Shown piece by piece: positions 21,532-32,958 of a DNA stretch of 64,000 nt; the stretch's first letter is position 1; each line of letters begins with the position of its first letter. The translations under genes were made by a program, and so were the position numbers. The stretch is from Verticillium longisporum (Eukaryota > Ascomycota > Sordariomycetes > Glomerellales > Plectosphaerellaceae): assembly GCA_019188255.1 (NCBI GenBank), contig JAETXT010000011.1:1736001-1800000 (forward strand), in the 5' to 3' direction. The notes under the pieces are model-generated. The model made no database searches, was not told the origin of the DNA, and saw only the letters and a list, made by a program, of their open reading frames with translations.

Positions 21532-22978
21532 TCATGCCCTCCCCGCAACAGCCTTATCGGACACTTCGATTCCATGCGCCATGGATTCATAGCTGCTCAT
21601 CGAGCCTCCACCGCCTCGGCTGAATGAGGGCTCGTCGTGCCCCCCGCTGGCGCTTGTTGTTCTTTGTATGTACGAGCTGGTCGGCGACTGGTCGATCAGG
21701 GTATCTGTATCGTTGTGGCTAAAGGGCTTGTCGCCCGGCCCCGGCTTCTTCATTGTGTGCATTTCAACTGTGGTTGTGACGGTAGCCCACGGCCTGTTCT
21801 TGCCGTCCTTTGGCTCATCCAGAGGAGGGGGGTGCTGGGACTTGAGGGTCGTGTCCGCGCCACGGGTGCCGTGAGAGCGCGAGAATGCTTCATCCGAGGC
21901 CGGGTTATTATCCTGCTTGCGGGCGATCTTGGCGATGAGGTCGGCCATGGACATTTCGATTTTGAGCTTGACGATATAGGCAAGGGGGTGGAACTGCATG
22001 TACCTGTGGTTAAAACCATCGTCAGCAACTGAAACTGTATGTTAATGCCCCATGGCTTCAAGCCACTTACACAAAGGTGTTCTTCAGACTCATCATGGCG
22101 ATGATGAGGGCATCCATGCTCAGAGAGAATATGATGATGAACATGTTGAACCTGACCAAGTTCGAGTACTTGCGGAGACCCAGCTGAACAAGGTTTTGTT
22201 GCACGATGCGAATGAAATAGAAATTGAGACAGGCATCAACCAGCAGGTAGATGACCTTCTCGCAGCGATCCCAGATAAGGTTCGCATGGATATATGTGTC
22301 GGAGATCTGCAACCTTGCCGGGACCCAGATGCAGTAAACGGAAATATTGATCGCCGTAATGAGAAGGGCAACGCCGTACTTGAGGCGCCAGACATGTTTC
22401 TTGTCGTGAAGTAGAATGGCGCATCTGTTGATAATAATCTGAAGCAGGAACTGAACTTGTAAAGCCCATAAAGTCACTATAACTGCTGTTAGTTCTGAAA
22501 AAAAAAAAAAGAAACGAGTGCAGGAAGTGGACCTCAACTGACAGATGCAAAAGTAAAATGCAAAGCTAGGGGGAATGAGCCCCAAGAGGTACATGAAGCA
22601 GATGATACCAAAGCCAAGACAAACCAGGATTTCTCCCCAGATCATCCAGACGTAGGCATTTCTGAAGATAGATTTCCGTCGACGCTTGTAGATAGCCCTT
22701 GTTTGCTGAATGGCCGACCATGTCGTCAACCAGCCGATACCAAGTGTAAAACCCCAGGCCAGCGAGGCAATGATCATATCATACTCTGTCACCTCCTCGA
22801 GGACAAAGCGGTCGGGTAGAAGCGTCAGCATTGTGGCGGCTGCAAAGAAACCGACGGCCTTGGAACCGGTTAACTTCGAAGGTGCGAGGGGAACCGTCCG
22901 TGTTCTCAGGCGCAGGTGCACAGGAGAGTTAAATGTAGTGGTTCTTCTAGATGGAGAACCTCTCATGTCTCCTCTCAT
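21532..22978 (-). CDS. seven-transmembrane integral membrane protein, function unknown
   Basis: Three exons: 22978-22543, 22485-22071 and 22003-21532; introns 22542-22486 (GTCAGT...AACAG, containing a long T run) and 22070-22004 (GTAAGT...CACAG); 440 residues. The joins read FYFCIC/SVIVTLWALQ and KNTFV/YMQFHPLAYIV. Hydrophobic segments include VGFFAAATMLTLL, IIASLAWGFTLGIGWLTTW, AYVWMIWGEILVCLGFGIIC, YLLGLIPPSFAFYF, VIVTLWALQVQFLLQIII, YGVALLITAINISVYCIW, VIYLLVDACLNFYFIRIV and FNMFIIIFSLSMDALIIAMM, so seven or eight passes. The last 140 residues are a polar cytoplasmic tail rich in Ser and Gly. This topology resembles the many fungal receptor-like 7TM proteins, but I see no Git3, Pth11/CFEM or pheromone receptor signature. 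The start could be the second Met four codons downstream. Confidence 0.78.
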
Positions 22979-25700
22979 ACATGAGGAGGCGTTGTCGAGA
23001 GGAGAAAAAAGGGGCTGTAATCTGTATTAGTGCCTGCAAGCGTGTTCGGTGCCTGCTAAGAACAGTTCTAGCAGTGGCTACTCTACGGCTTGACAGCGAC
23101 GCTTGTGCGCGTGGTTTGGTGTCGCGGCACGTTTGGCGTGCGTCTGAAGGTGCGCCAGCATCATGACGTTCCGAGTCAGGGCACAACCACGTTTGATCGG
23201 CTGCGGCTGGTCAACGGCCCTTGAACCTGGACGGGGAAACGGGGCGGTGCGGCGATCGATTTTCGTTGCAGAGCGCCAAGAACGGGGTATCCATGCTATG
23301 TCGTGGTGAAGAGCTTGGAGCTGAGACGCCGGCTGGGCCTCTAGTCTCTCGGCGCCTCCTCGCCAAATAATGCCTGCCTCGTGATGACTCGCTGCAACTC
23401 GCTTTAGGATGAACCAAGCCCTGGCCTATGGAGGATAGCACAGAATCGCGCTATAGACCAAGGTATGAGCCTGCATCATGGCAGGTGGCGGGCAGCTTCG
23501 GGGTCGGCTGTGTTCCGATGGGAGCGCCACCTCTATGTTCTTTCATCTGTTGTTTTCTGATACACCAGACTCAGCCTGCATGGGCGTAATCTAAGGCCCT
23601 CCCTCCCCCTCCACCGCTCAGCGGCCGTGTCACTTGGAGGCGGGAGCTCGGTGGGTTGTCCGACTTCCGGGTGTCCGCTCTCAAACGTTTTCGCAGAACG
23701 ACTTCCGCCGTAGAACGGACGCTTGTGAAATACCGAGGTGGGTGTTCGTGCGAGGAGCGTTGGGCACAGACTGAACGTTTAAGGGTCCTCCAGCCCAACA
23801 ATGGAGCTTGCACACGCTTGAGGTCATTCCAGGAGACTGGAACACGGAGGGCGCTTGAAAGACGACAAAACACGTGGAGATGTTTGCTGGAGAATTGGGA
23901 AGTGCTTGTTTTCCGCAACTAGTTAAGCCCATCTCGCAGTCTAGCATCTTACTATCGTGGTAGTGGGCGGCCTAGAAGGCAGCTAGGGGACCCTGGTGGG
24001 ATTTGTAGATCAGGCCAAGTTTTTCTCCCCTTCATACGAGCCGCAGATCGCGCTAGGGCCGCCCAGAACGCACGGTCCGGAAATCAGTCTGGGACGTAAT
24101 CGGTGTCAATGTCGACATTTCTTCGCCAATACCTCCATGTCAACGCATCGTCTTCCTAGAAGCAGTTAAGATCACCCAGCACACTGGGCTGCGGCGGACC
24201 TGGTGGAGGGGTAGCGAGGGCGCTCGGTGAGCGGACCTTCAGGCACCGACCCGAGAGACACCTCTACTCCTCCTTTCGATGATCTGGATGCCCAAGAGGC
24301 CCTATGTGCCCTTGTTCCTGTGGCGCTAATAGTGCTATGATCGGCTCACTGGTGGCCGGCTGGTTGCCGGCCGGAGGTGAGCGCCACAGAAATTCAACCT
24401 TCGTTTGATCAGGCTCGGTGCTACAGCGGTGAACTGGGTGAGAACTTGAACCTGTGTTCCCACCAGCACGGAGAGCTTCGCGTCCGTAGACGCTACTCTT
24501 GCTAGCAAGTCTCACACCAATCTATGTAGCCTCCTGGAGACAAGATTTGCCAGCGCAAAGTCAAAGTGCATTTGACCCCTGTACGCGTGGCGGCCCTTTC
24601 ATCCCCACAATAGCGTTGACTCGCGTGGTTCATATGGGTCCAGGTCTAGGTCCCAACTATCTGGTATGGCGGATGTTTACTGCTCCTGGTCTTCGCTTTC
24701 ATTCTCCAATGAAAGGCCAACTTTGCCCTCCTTGCCCCACGTTGGAGGGAATTGGTGCCAGAAGCGGTACCTAATAGCCATTGAGCCAGAAGGTCCGGCA
24801 GATCCTACGTGCGACAACCACCAGGCTTGCTTGGTCTTCCCAGAGAGCAACGCACTTGTGGTGACGCCAACGGCTTGCCAGAGGCTAGAGGAAGCCAAAA
24901 TACGCACAGTCATGAGGAAGTTCGTATTGTGCTGAATGGAAAGTTCCGAATACTCCTACGAAGCCGGGTCTATGAGGTGCGACACTTCCCGTTTGCCCCT
25001 GAGAAATCTTCAAACAAACAGCAAAGGTGGATGAATCTCGAAGAGCCACTTTCACGTGGGCTTTGGACCCGTTCCGTCGGGTGTGAAGCGGGGGACAAGT
25101 GGCCAAAGACGGGTCCGAGCTGCATTCATTTGGCAAGCAGTCGCGGTCCTCCCACACACCATTCAGTCGCAAATGAGATCTAGCGATCCTACGGAGTCTC
25201 AACTTTAGTTACTACGGAGACTGCCGTCGCTTGTGTTCTCGCCACAACTGTGGCGGATGATTGTCCGTATTCAGGCTCTCCGTTCGGGCACGAATGCCAA
25301 GAATGGTCCTGATGGGTGAGAATAAACCCACAGGAAGAGGCTTTCCACATTGGAATCTCACATTTTCGATCCTGCGAGAATCCACTCAACTCTCCTCGGA
25401 GACAACATAATATCACGTTTCACAGCAATTTAATGGATCGAGATGGGGAGATTCGGAGGTTATTTATCTGCGTACTGCTAACAATCTGGGGGGCGCGATG
25501 ACTGGCAGCTGACGACAAAAAGGAAGATTCTGCAGAGCCAATAATGATTACTCGTCCTATCCAGGGGCAGTCTTAGCCTCGAGAAAGTCACCCAGGGTCC
25601 ACAAGCTGATCGCAGCTGGGTTGTAGATCGGTTCCCGCCCGACCTCAGGCTCGTCGCTCTAGGCATTATGGCCCGAAAGACTCGTCGACGTTCCAGCCGC
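22979..25700. other. 2.7 kb without recognisable genes
   Basis: Both strands carry only short frames of 60-125 codons with many stops, no domain signature and no plausible splice joins. It may be old degraded repeat sequence. I found no terminal repeats or tRNA. Confidence 0.5.
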
Positions 25701-26518
25701 CTATTCACACCGAGTAGTCCCCGCTAGTTCAGCAGCATGGCCGCTCTCACAATCACGCTTCCAGGGCTGGTCGCCTTCGAGCATGTTTTCCAGCTCTGTC
25801 AGCTTGTCATGAGGAATCTCTGCCATGTGACGGAATTCGTTCACCATGAGTTGGGTACCTCGGATGAAGTAGAACCAGCGGTCATTGAACTTGCCGGGTC
25901 CTACGAAGTCGAGATCGATTTGGTCAGTTGGCTTGGGAAAATAGTGCTCGAAGATCCTGTTCCACTTGGTTAGCATGACGGTCCACCAGTGGTTAAGGGT
26001 GACAATGTCGCTCAGGTTCCTAAAATGGAGCTCGATCAAACTCGGCAGTTCACCTTCGCGGAGAATGCCTTTAGAAGATGCAGGGGCGAGTTCCCGAGGA
26101 TGGTGCAACGCGCAATTTCCATTCTCATCTTTTCTTGGTCGCCTTCAAACCAAAAAGGAGGATCACGGGTCATGAGCAGCTCGAATATCTCATCGTTGTG
26201 TTTCATCTGCGCTTGGCCGACCTTTTGAATGATGTCCCAAACCATCTCACTGAGGTCCATGAGCACTTTGGCGCGGTCACCGGCCTTGAGATCCTTCTGG
26301 ATGTCGAGATCCGTGTGGAGATTATCGCCAAAGCCAGGGTGCAGACCCAACAGAGCAAGTGCTTCAGCCCCTGTGATCAGCGCTGGGGAGAGCGGCCCTG
26401 ATGTTCCAGACATCTCGGGCGAGTTGGGAAGCTGCTCAATCTCTTGGTTCATTGTTGCTTTCTTGGACGTGTTGCTGCTCATTTGCTTTCGTTGCTGATG
26501 ATTTAGAATTTGCTTCAT
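25701..26518 (-). CDS. hypothetical protein, short intron or frame break near the middle
   Basis: Two coding-like segments in different frames. The N-terminal part (26518 to about 26110) has LITGAEALALLGLHPGFGDN, then DRAKVLMDLSEMVWDIIQKV and a DPPFWFEGDQEKMRMEIAR segment. The C-terminal part (about 26067-25701) has GILREGELPSLIELHFRNLS, TLNHWWTVMLTKWNRIFEHY and PKPTDQIDLDFVGPGKFNDR. They can be joined by a 41-base intron at about 26108-26068 (GTTGCA...TAAAG, weak donor), which yields EIAR/ILREGEL and one continuous frame; otherwise a one-base frameshift is needed. Helical and acidic/aromatic composition looks globular and soluble. No signal peptide or membrane segment. I do not recognise the family. 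The first ATG (26518) is followed by others at residues 13 and 23, any of which could be used. Confidence 0.55.
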
Positions 26519-27045
26519 GGTCCTTGTCGCGGTATTTATACACTATGGGGCGCTTGTCCCAGGCTGATAGATCTCTTGCAAAGTACCTGTTCATGCCGCA
26601 TGTCTAAGAATGGGGGCCTTGTAATTTGTCAAGTTCACGGACTGGCGCGTAGAATGTTTCGCACATTGTGCAGTTGGCTGTCGTAAGGACCTTGTAATAG
26701 TCACATCATGCACTGAAACGCCAGAGCACGAGGTCCTCCAAGACTGAGACAGGATTCCAAAGCCAATGTAGTTATTATTCAGGTTCAATCCTTAAGGGGG
26801 CTTGGCTTCGTGACAAAAGAAATAGATTTTGGACATGGCAGGTGGTGTAGTGGTTGTTTTGCGTTCACCTGGATGAACCGCCATTCAGCTTTTCATCGCT
26901 TAGCAGGAACAACATACTTTACTCAACGTAAACAATGGTGTCTCTCATAACTTGAAAATTTGGACAGGAACGAAACGTCTGGATGTACCAATGATAGGTC
27001 TATTATGGTGTCATTCATCATTCAATTCTATAAGGCTGTCTTTGT
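26519..27045. other. intergenic, no gene recognised
   Basis: Promoter of the 26518 gene and 3' flank of the aminotransferase gene; AT-richer than its neighbours. At 26838-26860 there is an isolated tRNA A-box-like string but no tRNA structure. Confidence 0.5.
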
Positions 27046-28470
27046 TCACAAGGCTTCGCCCTCGACGGCCTCTACGGCAGCCCGAAGGACCTGGCAAATG
27101 TGACGCAGCTGCTGCTCTGTCACAATGAAAGGAGGCGCGATCAAAATATGGTCCCCCTTTGTTCCATCCACGGTACCGCCACCAGGGTAGAGAGCCACTC
27201 CGGCTTGGTAGGCAACCTGCTGTACCCGGGCACCGAATCCCATCTTAGGATCAAAGGTCTCTTTTGAGGCCCAATCTTGGACAAACTCGACTGCCCAGAA
27301 CAGACCCCGCCCCCGAATGTTGCCGACGCTCCGACAATCTCTCAGCTCGGAGCGCAACAGATCCTCTAGCACTCGACCCATCTTGGCACATCGGTCGACC
27401 AGATTGTCACGCTGCACAATCTTCTGCACTGCCAATGCTGTCGCGCATGAGATGGGATGCGCTTGGTATGTGTGTCCATTGTTGAAAGCATTGGTGCCGC
27501 TCCTCAGCACATCAACAACTTTGCTGTGGACCAAGACGCCTGCGATGGCTGCGTATCCACCTCCGAGACCTTTTGCGACAGTAACAATATCTGGAACAAT
27601 GCCTTCCTGCTCAAACGCGAAGAAGGTCCCCGTACGACCAACACCGCACATGATCTCGTCCAGAATCAGGAGGATGCCGTACTTGTCGCATAGAGAGCGC
27701 ACGCCTTTGAAGTAACCTGCTGGTGGGGCGACACAGCCAGAGGTGGCGCCCATTATGGTCTCTGCAACGAAAGCGGCAACCTTTTCAGGACCGACACGAA
27801 TGAACTCATCCTCCAACTCTTGAAGTAGCCTTGCTGTGAATTGAGCCTCGGTCTCTTCCTCTCGCATGTAGCGATACGCGTATGGCGGTGATACCCTCGA
27901 TACGTGAGGATAGGCGAACCCCTCGTATGGCACTTTGCGCGCGAGGTTGGACGAGATGGACATGGCTCCGAGCGTGTTTCCGTGATAGCTCTGCTGTCTG
28001 GAAACAAAATGAACCCTTTTTGTCTCGCCTTTTTCGTAGAAATATTGCCGGGCGAGCTTGAGGGCTGACTCGACGGCCTCGCTGCCGCTGCCGACAAAAA
28101 GCGCTTTCTCCAGACCGTGCGGGTTGCCGTTGAGAAGTATGTTGGCGAGCCCCTCGGCTGCTGGTGTAGTGTAGGCTTGTGTGTGGACGTAACTAACTTT
28201 GCTTGCTTGCTGGAGCATGGCGGCTTGAACTTCTTCATTGCCGTGACCGATGAGGGCGACGGCTGCGCCGCCGCAGGCATCGATTACTGTTTGGCCGTTG
28301 GACAGGAATAGATTCAGACCCTTGGCAGACTCAACCATGGCTGGCGTGTGAACGAGAGACCGATGAAGGAGATGGCCATCCTTAGAGACTTTGGAGGTTG
28401 CATGTGGTGATGAGTTGCAAGGGAGCGGACAAGGCTCAGTCGCAATGGGGTCATCTCTTGATGGAGCCAT
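27046..28470 (-). CDS. class III PLP-dependent aminotransferase
   Basis: A fold-type I transaminase of 474 residues in one exon, related to omega-amino acid:pyruvate / GABA-type aminotransferases. Motifs: GGAAVALIGHGNEEV near residue 67, the GSGSEAVESALKLAR cofactor-phosphate loop at 127, SYHGNTLGAMS with the ring-stacking aromatic at 162, ETIMGATSGCVAPP at 238, LILDEIMCGVGRTGTFFAFE with Asp271 binding the pyridine nitrogen, and VAKGLGGGYAAIAG with Lys300 as the Schiff-base lysine. All key residues are present and length is normal. It has no clear targeting signal; the first 40 residues are polar. It is transcribed away from an MFS transporter, with 499 bases between the start codons, and a Zn2Cys6 regulator follows the transporter, so it probably catalyses a transamination step in import and use, or synthesis and export, of an amine or amino acid. 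Substrate unknown. Confidence 0.93.
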   Translation of the reverse strand: MAPSRDDPIATEPCPLPCNSSPHATSKVSKDGHLLHRSLVHTPAMVESAKGLNLFLSNGQTVIDACGGAAVALIGHGNEEVQAAMLQQASKVSYVHTQAYTTPAAEGLANILLNGNPHGLEKALFVGSGSEAVESALKLARQYFYEKGETKRVHFVSRQQSYHGNTLGAMSISSNLARKVPYEGFAYPHVSRVSPPYAYRYMREEETEAQFTARLLQELEDEFIRVGPEKVAAFVAETIMGATSGCVAPPAGYFKGVRSLCDKYGILLILDEIMCGVGRTGTFFAFEQEGIVPDIVTVAKGLGGGYAAIAGVLVHSKVVDVLRSGTNAFNNGHTYQAHPISCATALAVQKIVQRDNLVDRCAKMGRVLEDLLRSELRDCRSVGNIRGRGLFWAVEFVQDWASKETFDPKMGFGARVQQVAYQAGVALYPGGGTVDGTKGDHILIAPPFIVTEQQLRHICQVLRAAVEAVEGEAL

Positions 28471-28969
28471 GGTGATGCGGCAACAGTTGTTTCTGTATCA
28501 ATGAAAGGGTTCGAGGATGATAGTTTCGAGTCGTTCGGTGTGCAAGATACAATGAATTAGGTTGAGGCGAGTGCTCTCATGTCACTATCAAGATGGCAAC
28601 ATCCTCTCTATAAGCCATAGGTCTCGCAACGTCCGTTGTGCTAGATTCGCGAGTGAGTCACTCAAAGCCGATATTCCCGATTTTCTTGCTCGGCTTAGAT
28701 TCGGGAGCGGCTTTCGGATTGCACGCCTTTCCCGGTGACTGTTTTCGGGCTGTTGGTTGTTCTGGTGGACCTTAAACTTCCGATAGCCGACTCTGACTCG
28801 GCTTTGCGTGTAAACCCTCTAATCCGAAAGCCGTTCTCACGGCTCACGGTGTGAGCGAGATCTGGAATTATCATTCTGTATATCTCAGAGTGTATATTCT
28901 TCCACGTAACTAAATATTCCGTCGTATGTTTGTTCTTCGCGCGTTTTGTTGCGCAGTTCAATTATCATC
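28471..28969. promoter_or_regulatory. bidirectional promoter with repeated AAAGCCG / CCG-N4-CCG sites
   Basis: Shared upstream region of the aminotransferase (minus) and MFS transporter (plus). CGGCTTTCGG at 28708-28717, CCGATAGCCG at 28780-28789 and CCGAAAGCCG at 28824-28833 are CCG-N4-CCG (or complement) direct half-site pairs. The 13-mer CGGCTTTCGGATT (28708-28720) is repeated exactly as its reverse complement at 28821-28833. The core AAAGCCG/CGGCTTT also occurs at 28664-28670 and 28799-28805, and CGGCTTA at 28691-28697. CGG triplets in fixed spacing are the usual target of Gal4-type regulators; the natural candidate is the Zn2Cys6 gene at 30542-32958. Confidence 0.7.
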
Positions 28970-30454
28970 ATGAAGCAAAACGCCCTTTTCACAAGTTCAC
29001 CGACCATGCCGTCTGCCGAATCCGAAAATGGCAACGATGCTAGCCAATCAGATACTGATTGTAACCTGGAAAAGACTGAACACGATTATTTCGATGGGAA
29101 GCAGGCTTGGGTCGTGGTCACCGCAGCCGCTTGCTCGCTATTCGTATATCTGGGTGTTCTCTATTCTTGGGGCGTCATGCAAGTTAGACTGCTGGAGACC
29201 AGCTCGACATCACTTACGACGCTGATGTTCATCGGCTCACTGGCGTCGTCTTTCATGGTGTCAGTTAGTATACCGGCCGGACTCATGGTACGAAAGTTCG
29301 GGTATCGAAAGACGGCTTTGACCGGGGCAATGATGATGGGCCTTGGAGAATTTCTGGCAAGTTGGTTGACTCACCGTGTCGAGGCGCTGTTCATAGTTCA
29401 CGGCGTCATGTTTGGCATGGGCGGCGGGCTATCCATCTTTGTGAGTTGATTTCAAACAATACTGGACCGTGACCAAGCTGACAGCCAAGGCCGTCTCAAC
29501 CGCCCCTATCCGTTGGTTCAAGAAACACCGAGGCCTCTCCATGGGCATCGTTCTTGGCGGCGGCAGCGTCGGATCAGCAGTCATGAGTGTGGTCACGACT
29601 GTTCTGGTCAAGCATGTGGACGTCGCCTGGACCTTTCGCATCCTTGGGTTCCTCCTCTGGGCAGTCTGCATCCCATCGGCATTCTTGATCCGGCCACCCC
29701 CTGGCTCGGACAACTCGCATCTTCAACTGCAGTGGTATGTGTAATCGAATATTGTTCTGTCCTTGAGTTTAACAATGATAGGTTCCGCTTCCGAGATTCC
29801 AAGTTTCTAATCCTTCTCCTCGGCACTGCCTGCGCAACCTTCCCCCTCTTCATCCCACCTTACTTCATCCCGATTTTCGCTCGCACAGTGACGTCCTGGG
29901 AGCATGCTGCTGTTCTTGGCCTCGCCGTTTGGAACGTCGCGTCAACGATCGGCCGCGTCGGCGCCGGGCACCTATCGGACTGTCTCCTCGGTCCAATGAA
30001 CAGCCTAGTGCTGTGCCTGCTTCTTACAGGCCTAAGCATGCTCGTTGTGTGGCCGTTTGCGTCATCAATGGCAGTGCTCATGACTTTCATCGTCTTGAAC
30101 GGCATTGGGTGCGGCGCGTTCTTCAGTCTGGTACCAGTGGTGCTAGGGTCTGCGTTCGGGGCCACGAATGTGTTGGGGACAATCCCGTTGATTTGGACGA
30201 CGTGGTTCTTCGGTTTCTTCTTTGTAAGTGATCCTCCTGTCGACTATGTGGGATGGTTGTTTCTGAACTCTGCTGATGATGGAATTCAGGGCTCACCCAT
30301 TGGTTCCGGTCTCTACTCATTGGCAGGACGGGGCGACAGTGTCGAGGCGTACCGGCCAGCAGCATACTATGGCGGCGCCATGTCGCTGATGGGCATGCTC
30401 TTCATCCTCGCAGTTCGGTTGATGCAGAACAAGACCGTCTTCATAAAGGTGTGA
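28970..30454 (+). CDS. MFS transporter, monocarboxylate-permease-like
   Basis: Twelve-helix major facilitator superfamily permease of the fungal MCT-like group, plasma membrane. Exons: 28970-about 29444, 29485-29734, 29782-30223, 30290-30454; about 443 residues. The introns 29735-29781 (GTATGT...ATAG) and 30224-30289 (GTAAGT...TCAG) are clear; the first is only about 40 bases and its exact donor (29441 or 29445) is uncertain. After a 45-residue polar N-terminus come KQAWVVVTAAACSLFVYLGV, then a TM2 to TM3 region SIPAGLMVRKFGYRKTALTG (the basic MFS loop), GMGGGLSIF, IRWFKKHRGLSMGIVLGGGS (typical MCT-like loop and TM5), and a second half with GLAVWNVASTIGRVGAGHLS. It diverges from an aminotransferase gene and precedes a Zn2Cys6 regulator on the opposite strand. 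Whether it imports or exports its substrate cannot be told. Confidence 0.88.
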
Positions 30455-30541
30455 AAAGTCTGCATGATGCGCTGATGATTATGATTCATGAGATAGACCT
30501 TAGACAGCCGTAGAAATAATACGAATCATGCACACGACAGC

Positions 30542-32958
30542 TCACGCGTTCATGATCCCGCCCAAAGAGCCAGTCATGTCTACGTCCTCCAGCATAGACC
30601 ACCAGTTCGGCCAGACGACTTGCTCGTCGGTACCGCTACTCACCTCTGCTAACATCTGTCCCAGCAGCGCGCTCGCATCAGCGGGTGGCTGCTCGTCCCC
30701 GGCGGTGGTCGACGTCGTTGGTGGATTGGTCGGCGTTGGCAAGGGCTCCGTCGGCGTCTCAGCGCTGTTGATCTCCTGCAAATGCTGATCTGAACGGTCG
30801 ACGTTGCGGAATTCGTGGAGGGACTGGTGGAGATGGTTGAAGTCGCTACGAGACTTGCCTCGGTAGCGGGAACGATTTGCTGCCGCACGCTCGTAGAGAA
30901 GGGACGTGTTTTGTATCGTTTTGATCTAGTCAATGTCAGGTTCTAACCACACAGATTGAGCACAAGGAAAAGAAGCTCACCCATCCAGAACCCAGCTTCC
31001 AAACCGACTGAAATTCCTTCAGATAGTCGAGAGTCCAGTTCATGAGCTTTGCGGCATCGGGGCTTCTCCCCAGGTTCATCCGAGGAAAGAAGGAGACGTA
31101 AAGATTCATACAACACGCTGTGAAGGCGCAAAAGCCGACAAAGGGTGTCATGAGTAGGCCACCGCACTCTGCAGTCTCATGCAGCAGCCGCGCAATTTTC
31201 TCGGCAGCACCGAAAAACTCACGGGCCGACTCGTCCCACCAGCCCGCGGGCGCCTCAGCCTGGAGACACGGATCTACCGGTCCCCGGGGGATCTGGTCTT
31301 GCTCCGGCAATAGGGGGAAGTATTCTCGGTGAAGCATGAGAGTGCTGTATCGTCAGTTTCTGCGCATTTCTCAGAGCCAAGGATGCCCCACAGCCATGTA
31401 CACATACCTCACATAGTAGAGAAGGTTCAAATACGTGAACGATTCGCCATATCCCAGAGAAATGTGCACAGCCGCGCTGTTCTCAGGGTACAGCAACCTC
31501 CGATGCTGACCGGCCCTCCACTCCTCCAGACTCCTCCTCAGCTCAGCCCAGACGGTGCCCTCGACCCATGGACAGTTTTCGGCGCGACACATGCCTTCGG
31601 CCCTACGGCCGTCGTTGAACACAAAGGCCATGACTTGCGCCCATACGTCGAAGCCGCCGACCATGATCTCGAAGCTCTGCGTAATGTCGAGCGGGCCGGA
31701 GACGCTGGGCTCGGCTGCAGCGGGTGGTGCGGCCGGACCAAAGGCGAACTCGACGGCGGATAGGGGACGACCGACGCGGAGCTTGCGCATCTCGGTGCGG
31801 GGCAGCATGCGAGGGTTGTAGGTGCCCGCATTGACGGTGCAGTCCATGATGAAGCAAGCCCAGTAGGTACGGGACTCGACGGCGAGGGTCAAGGGGTCAT
31901 TGGGTGCAGGTGAAGGTATATCGAGGGGGTAGGGGGCCACGCGGGCCGAGTGCAGGGCCTGCATGATGCGGATGGCGATGCCTGGTGTGCGTCAGCTTCT
32001 TTGTTGCTCACAGCAGTAGCTGATGAGGCTGAAAAGATAACAAGGACGTACCACAATAGATCCATGCCCGGTGAAAGTCGCGTGAGCCCCATTCGTGAAG
32101 CGTGATGATGAGAAGTGTCTGGACGACTTGCACCTTTGGCGGCTGCAAGATAAACTCGGAGAGATGCTCTTTAGCATAGGAGGCATAGACATCGCGCGGC
32201 AGCAAGATGCGGTCTTCATGGTCACGCAACTGGTCTCTCGTGACGGCAAGGGCGGCTGCTAGGAGGACTTGACTCTCTTTCTGGGACCTCAGATCGACCA
32301 GGTCGCGCATGAAAACGGTAGGATGAAGGACGGCGAGCTCGGGATACTTGCAGCTGAAGATGTTGAGCGTCTTGAGAATGATGCTGTTCGGTATGGCAGC
32401 AAGATGTGCTGTGATGTTTCCGAGGCTCGGGGCCTCGTAAGACTGACCGGGAGCATGTCCATGTCGGCGAACATGACGCTGGCCGGAACTGCTGACACTT
32501 GCGGTGACTACCGAACCTGAAGAGTTTGGGATCGTCTCACGAGCCTCGAGGACAGCATCTCCTGGTGTGTCATCCCGCGAACCTCCAGCAGCTAGTCTCA
32601 CCCTCTTAGGCGTCCTGGCACCAGGTTTGTCTGGTCTCGAGAGCACACACTCAAGGTTCCCCGCCTTCTCGCACTTGCGACACGGCGGATGCCCCTCGTT
32701 AACGCACTTGACCTTGTTCCGCCTACCGACGGGTAACCCCAGGTTAGCATCAGACCGGTCACGCCATCGAAACACGGGGTAAAGCCGAGGGAGATCAGTC
32801 CACCTTCAAGGGGAAGAATACGGGGTAGATGGACATATCCCACAATAGCCCAAGGCAAAATAAGGCAATACGGGGTAGAGACGGCTCAAAGCCTCGGCCC
32901 TCTCCCCTTTCCCCAGATCCACTTACCGACAGACATCGCATGACAAGCTGGACCTCAT
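30542..32958 (-). CDS. Zn(II)2Cys6 transcription factor with fungal MHR domain
   Basis: Probable pathway regulator for the neighbouring transporter and aminotransferase. Five exons: 32958-32927, 32722-32052, 31981-31408, 31344-30981, 30925-30542, introns all GT-AG; 674 residues. The zinc cluster is split by the 204-base first intron: exon 1 encodes only MRSSLSCDVCR and exon 2 continues RNKVKCVNEGHPPCRKC, giving C-x2-C-x6-C-x7-C-x2-C-x7-C. A Ser/Arg linker leads to the middle homology region, starting near ILKTLNIFSCKYPELAVLHP, with RTYWACFIMDCTVNAGTYN typical of that domain. The C-terminus holds WPNWWSMLEDVDMTGSLGGI, an acidic/aromatic stretch that could activate transcription. Its position tail-to-tail with the MFS gene and the CGG-rich divergent promoter 4 kb away suggest a local regulator. 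The start is inferred from the compact first exon. Confidence 0.88.

Noticed and set aside
22486..22542. Poly-Phe insertion in the 7TM protein (long T run)
   Set aside because: Best explained as the pyrimidine tract of an intron of 57 bases that happens to be in frame.
26836..26885. A-box-like GGTGGTGTAGTGGTTG on the plus strand
   Set aside because: No B-box or T-arm follows within 60 bases.
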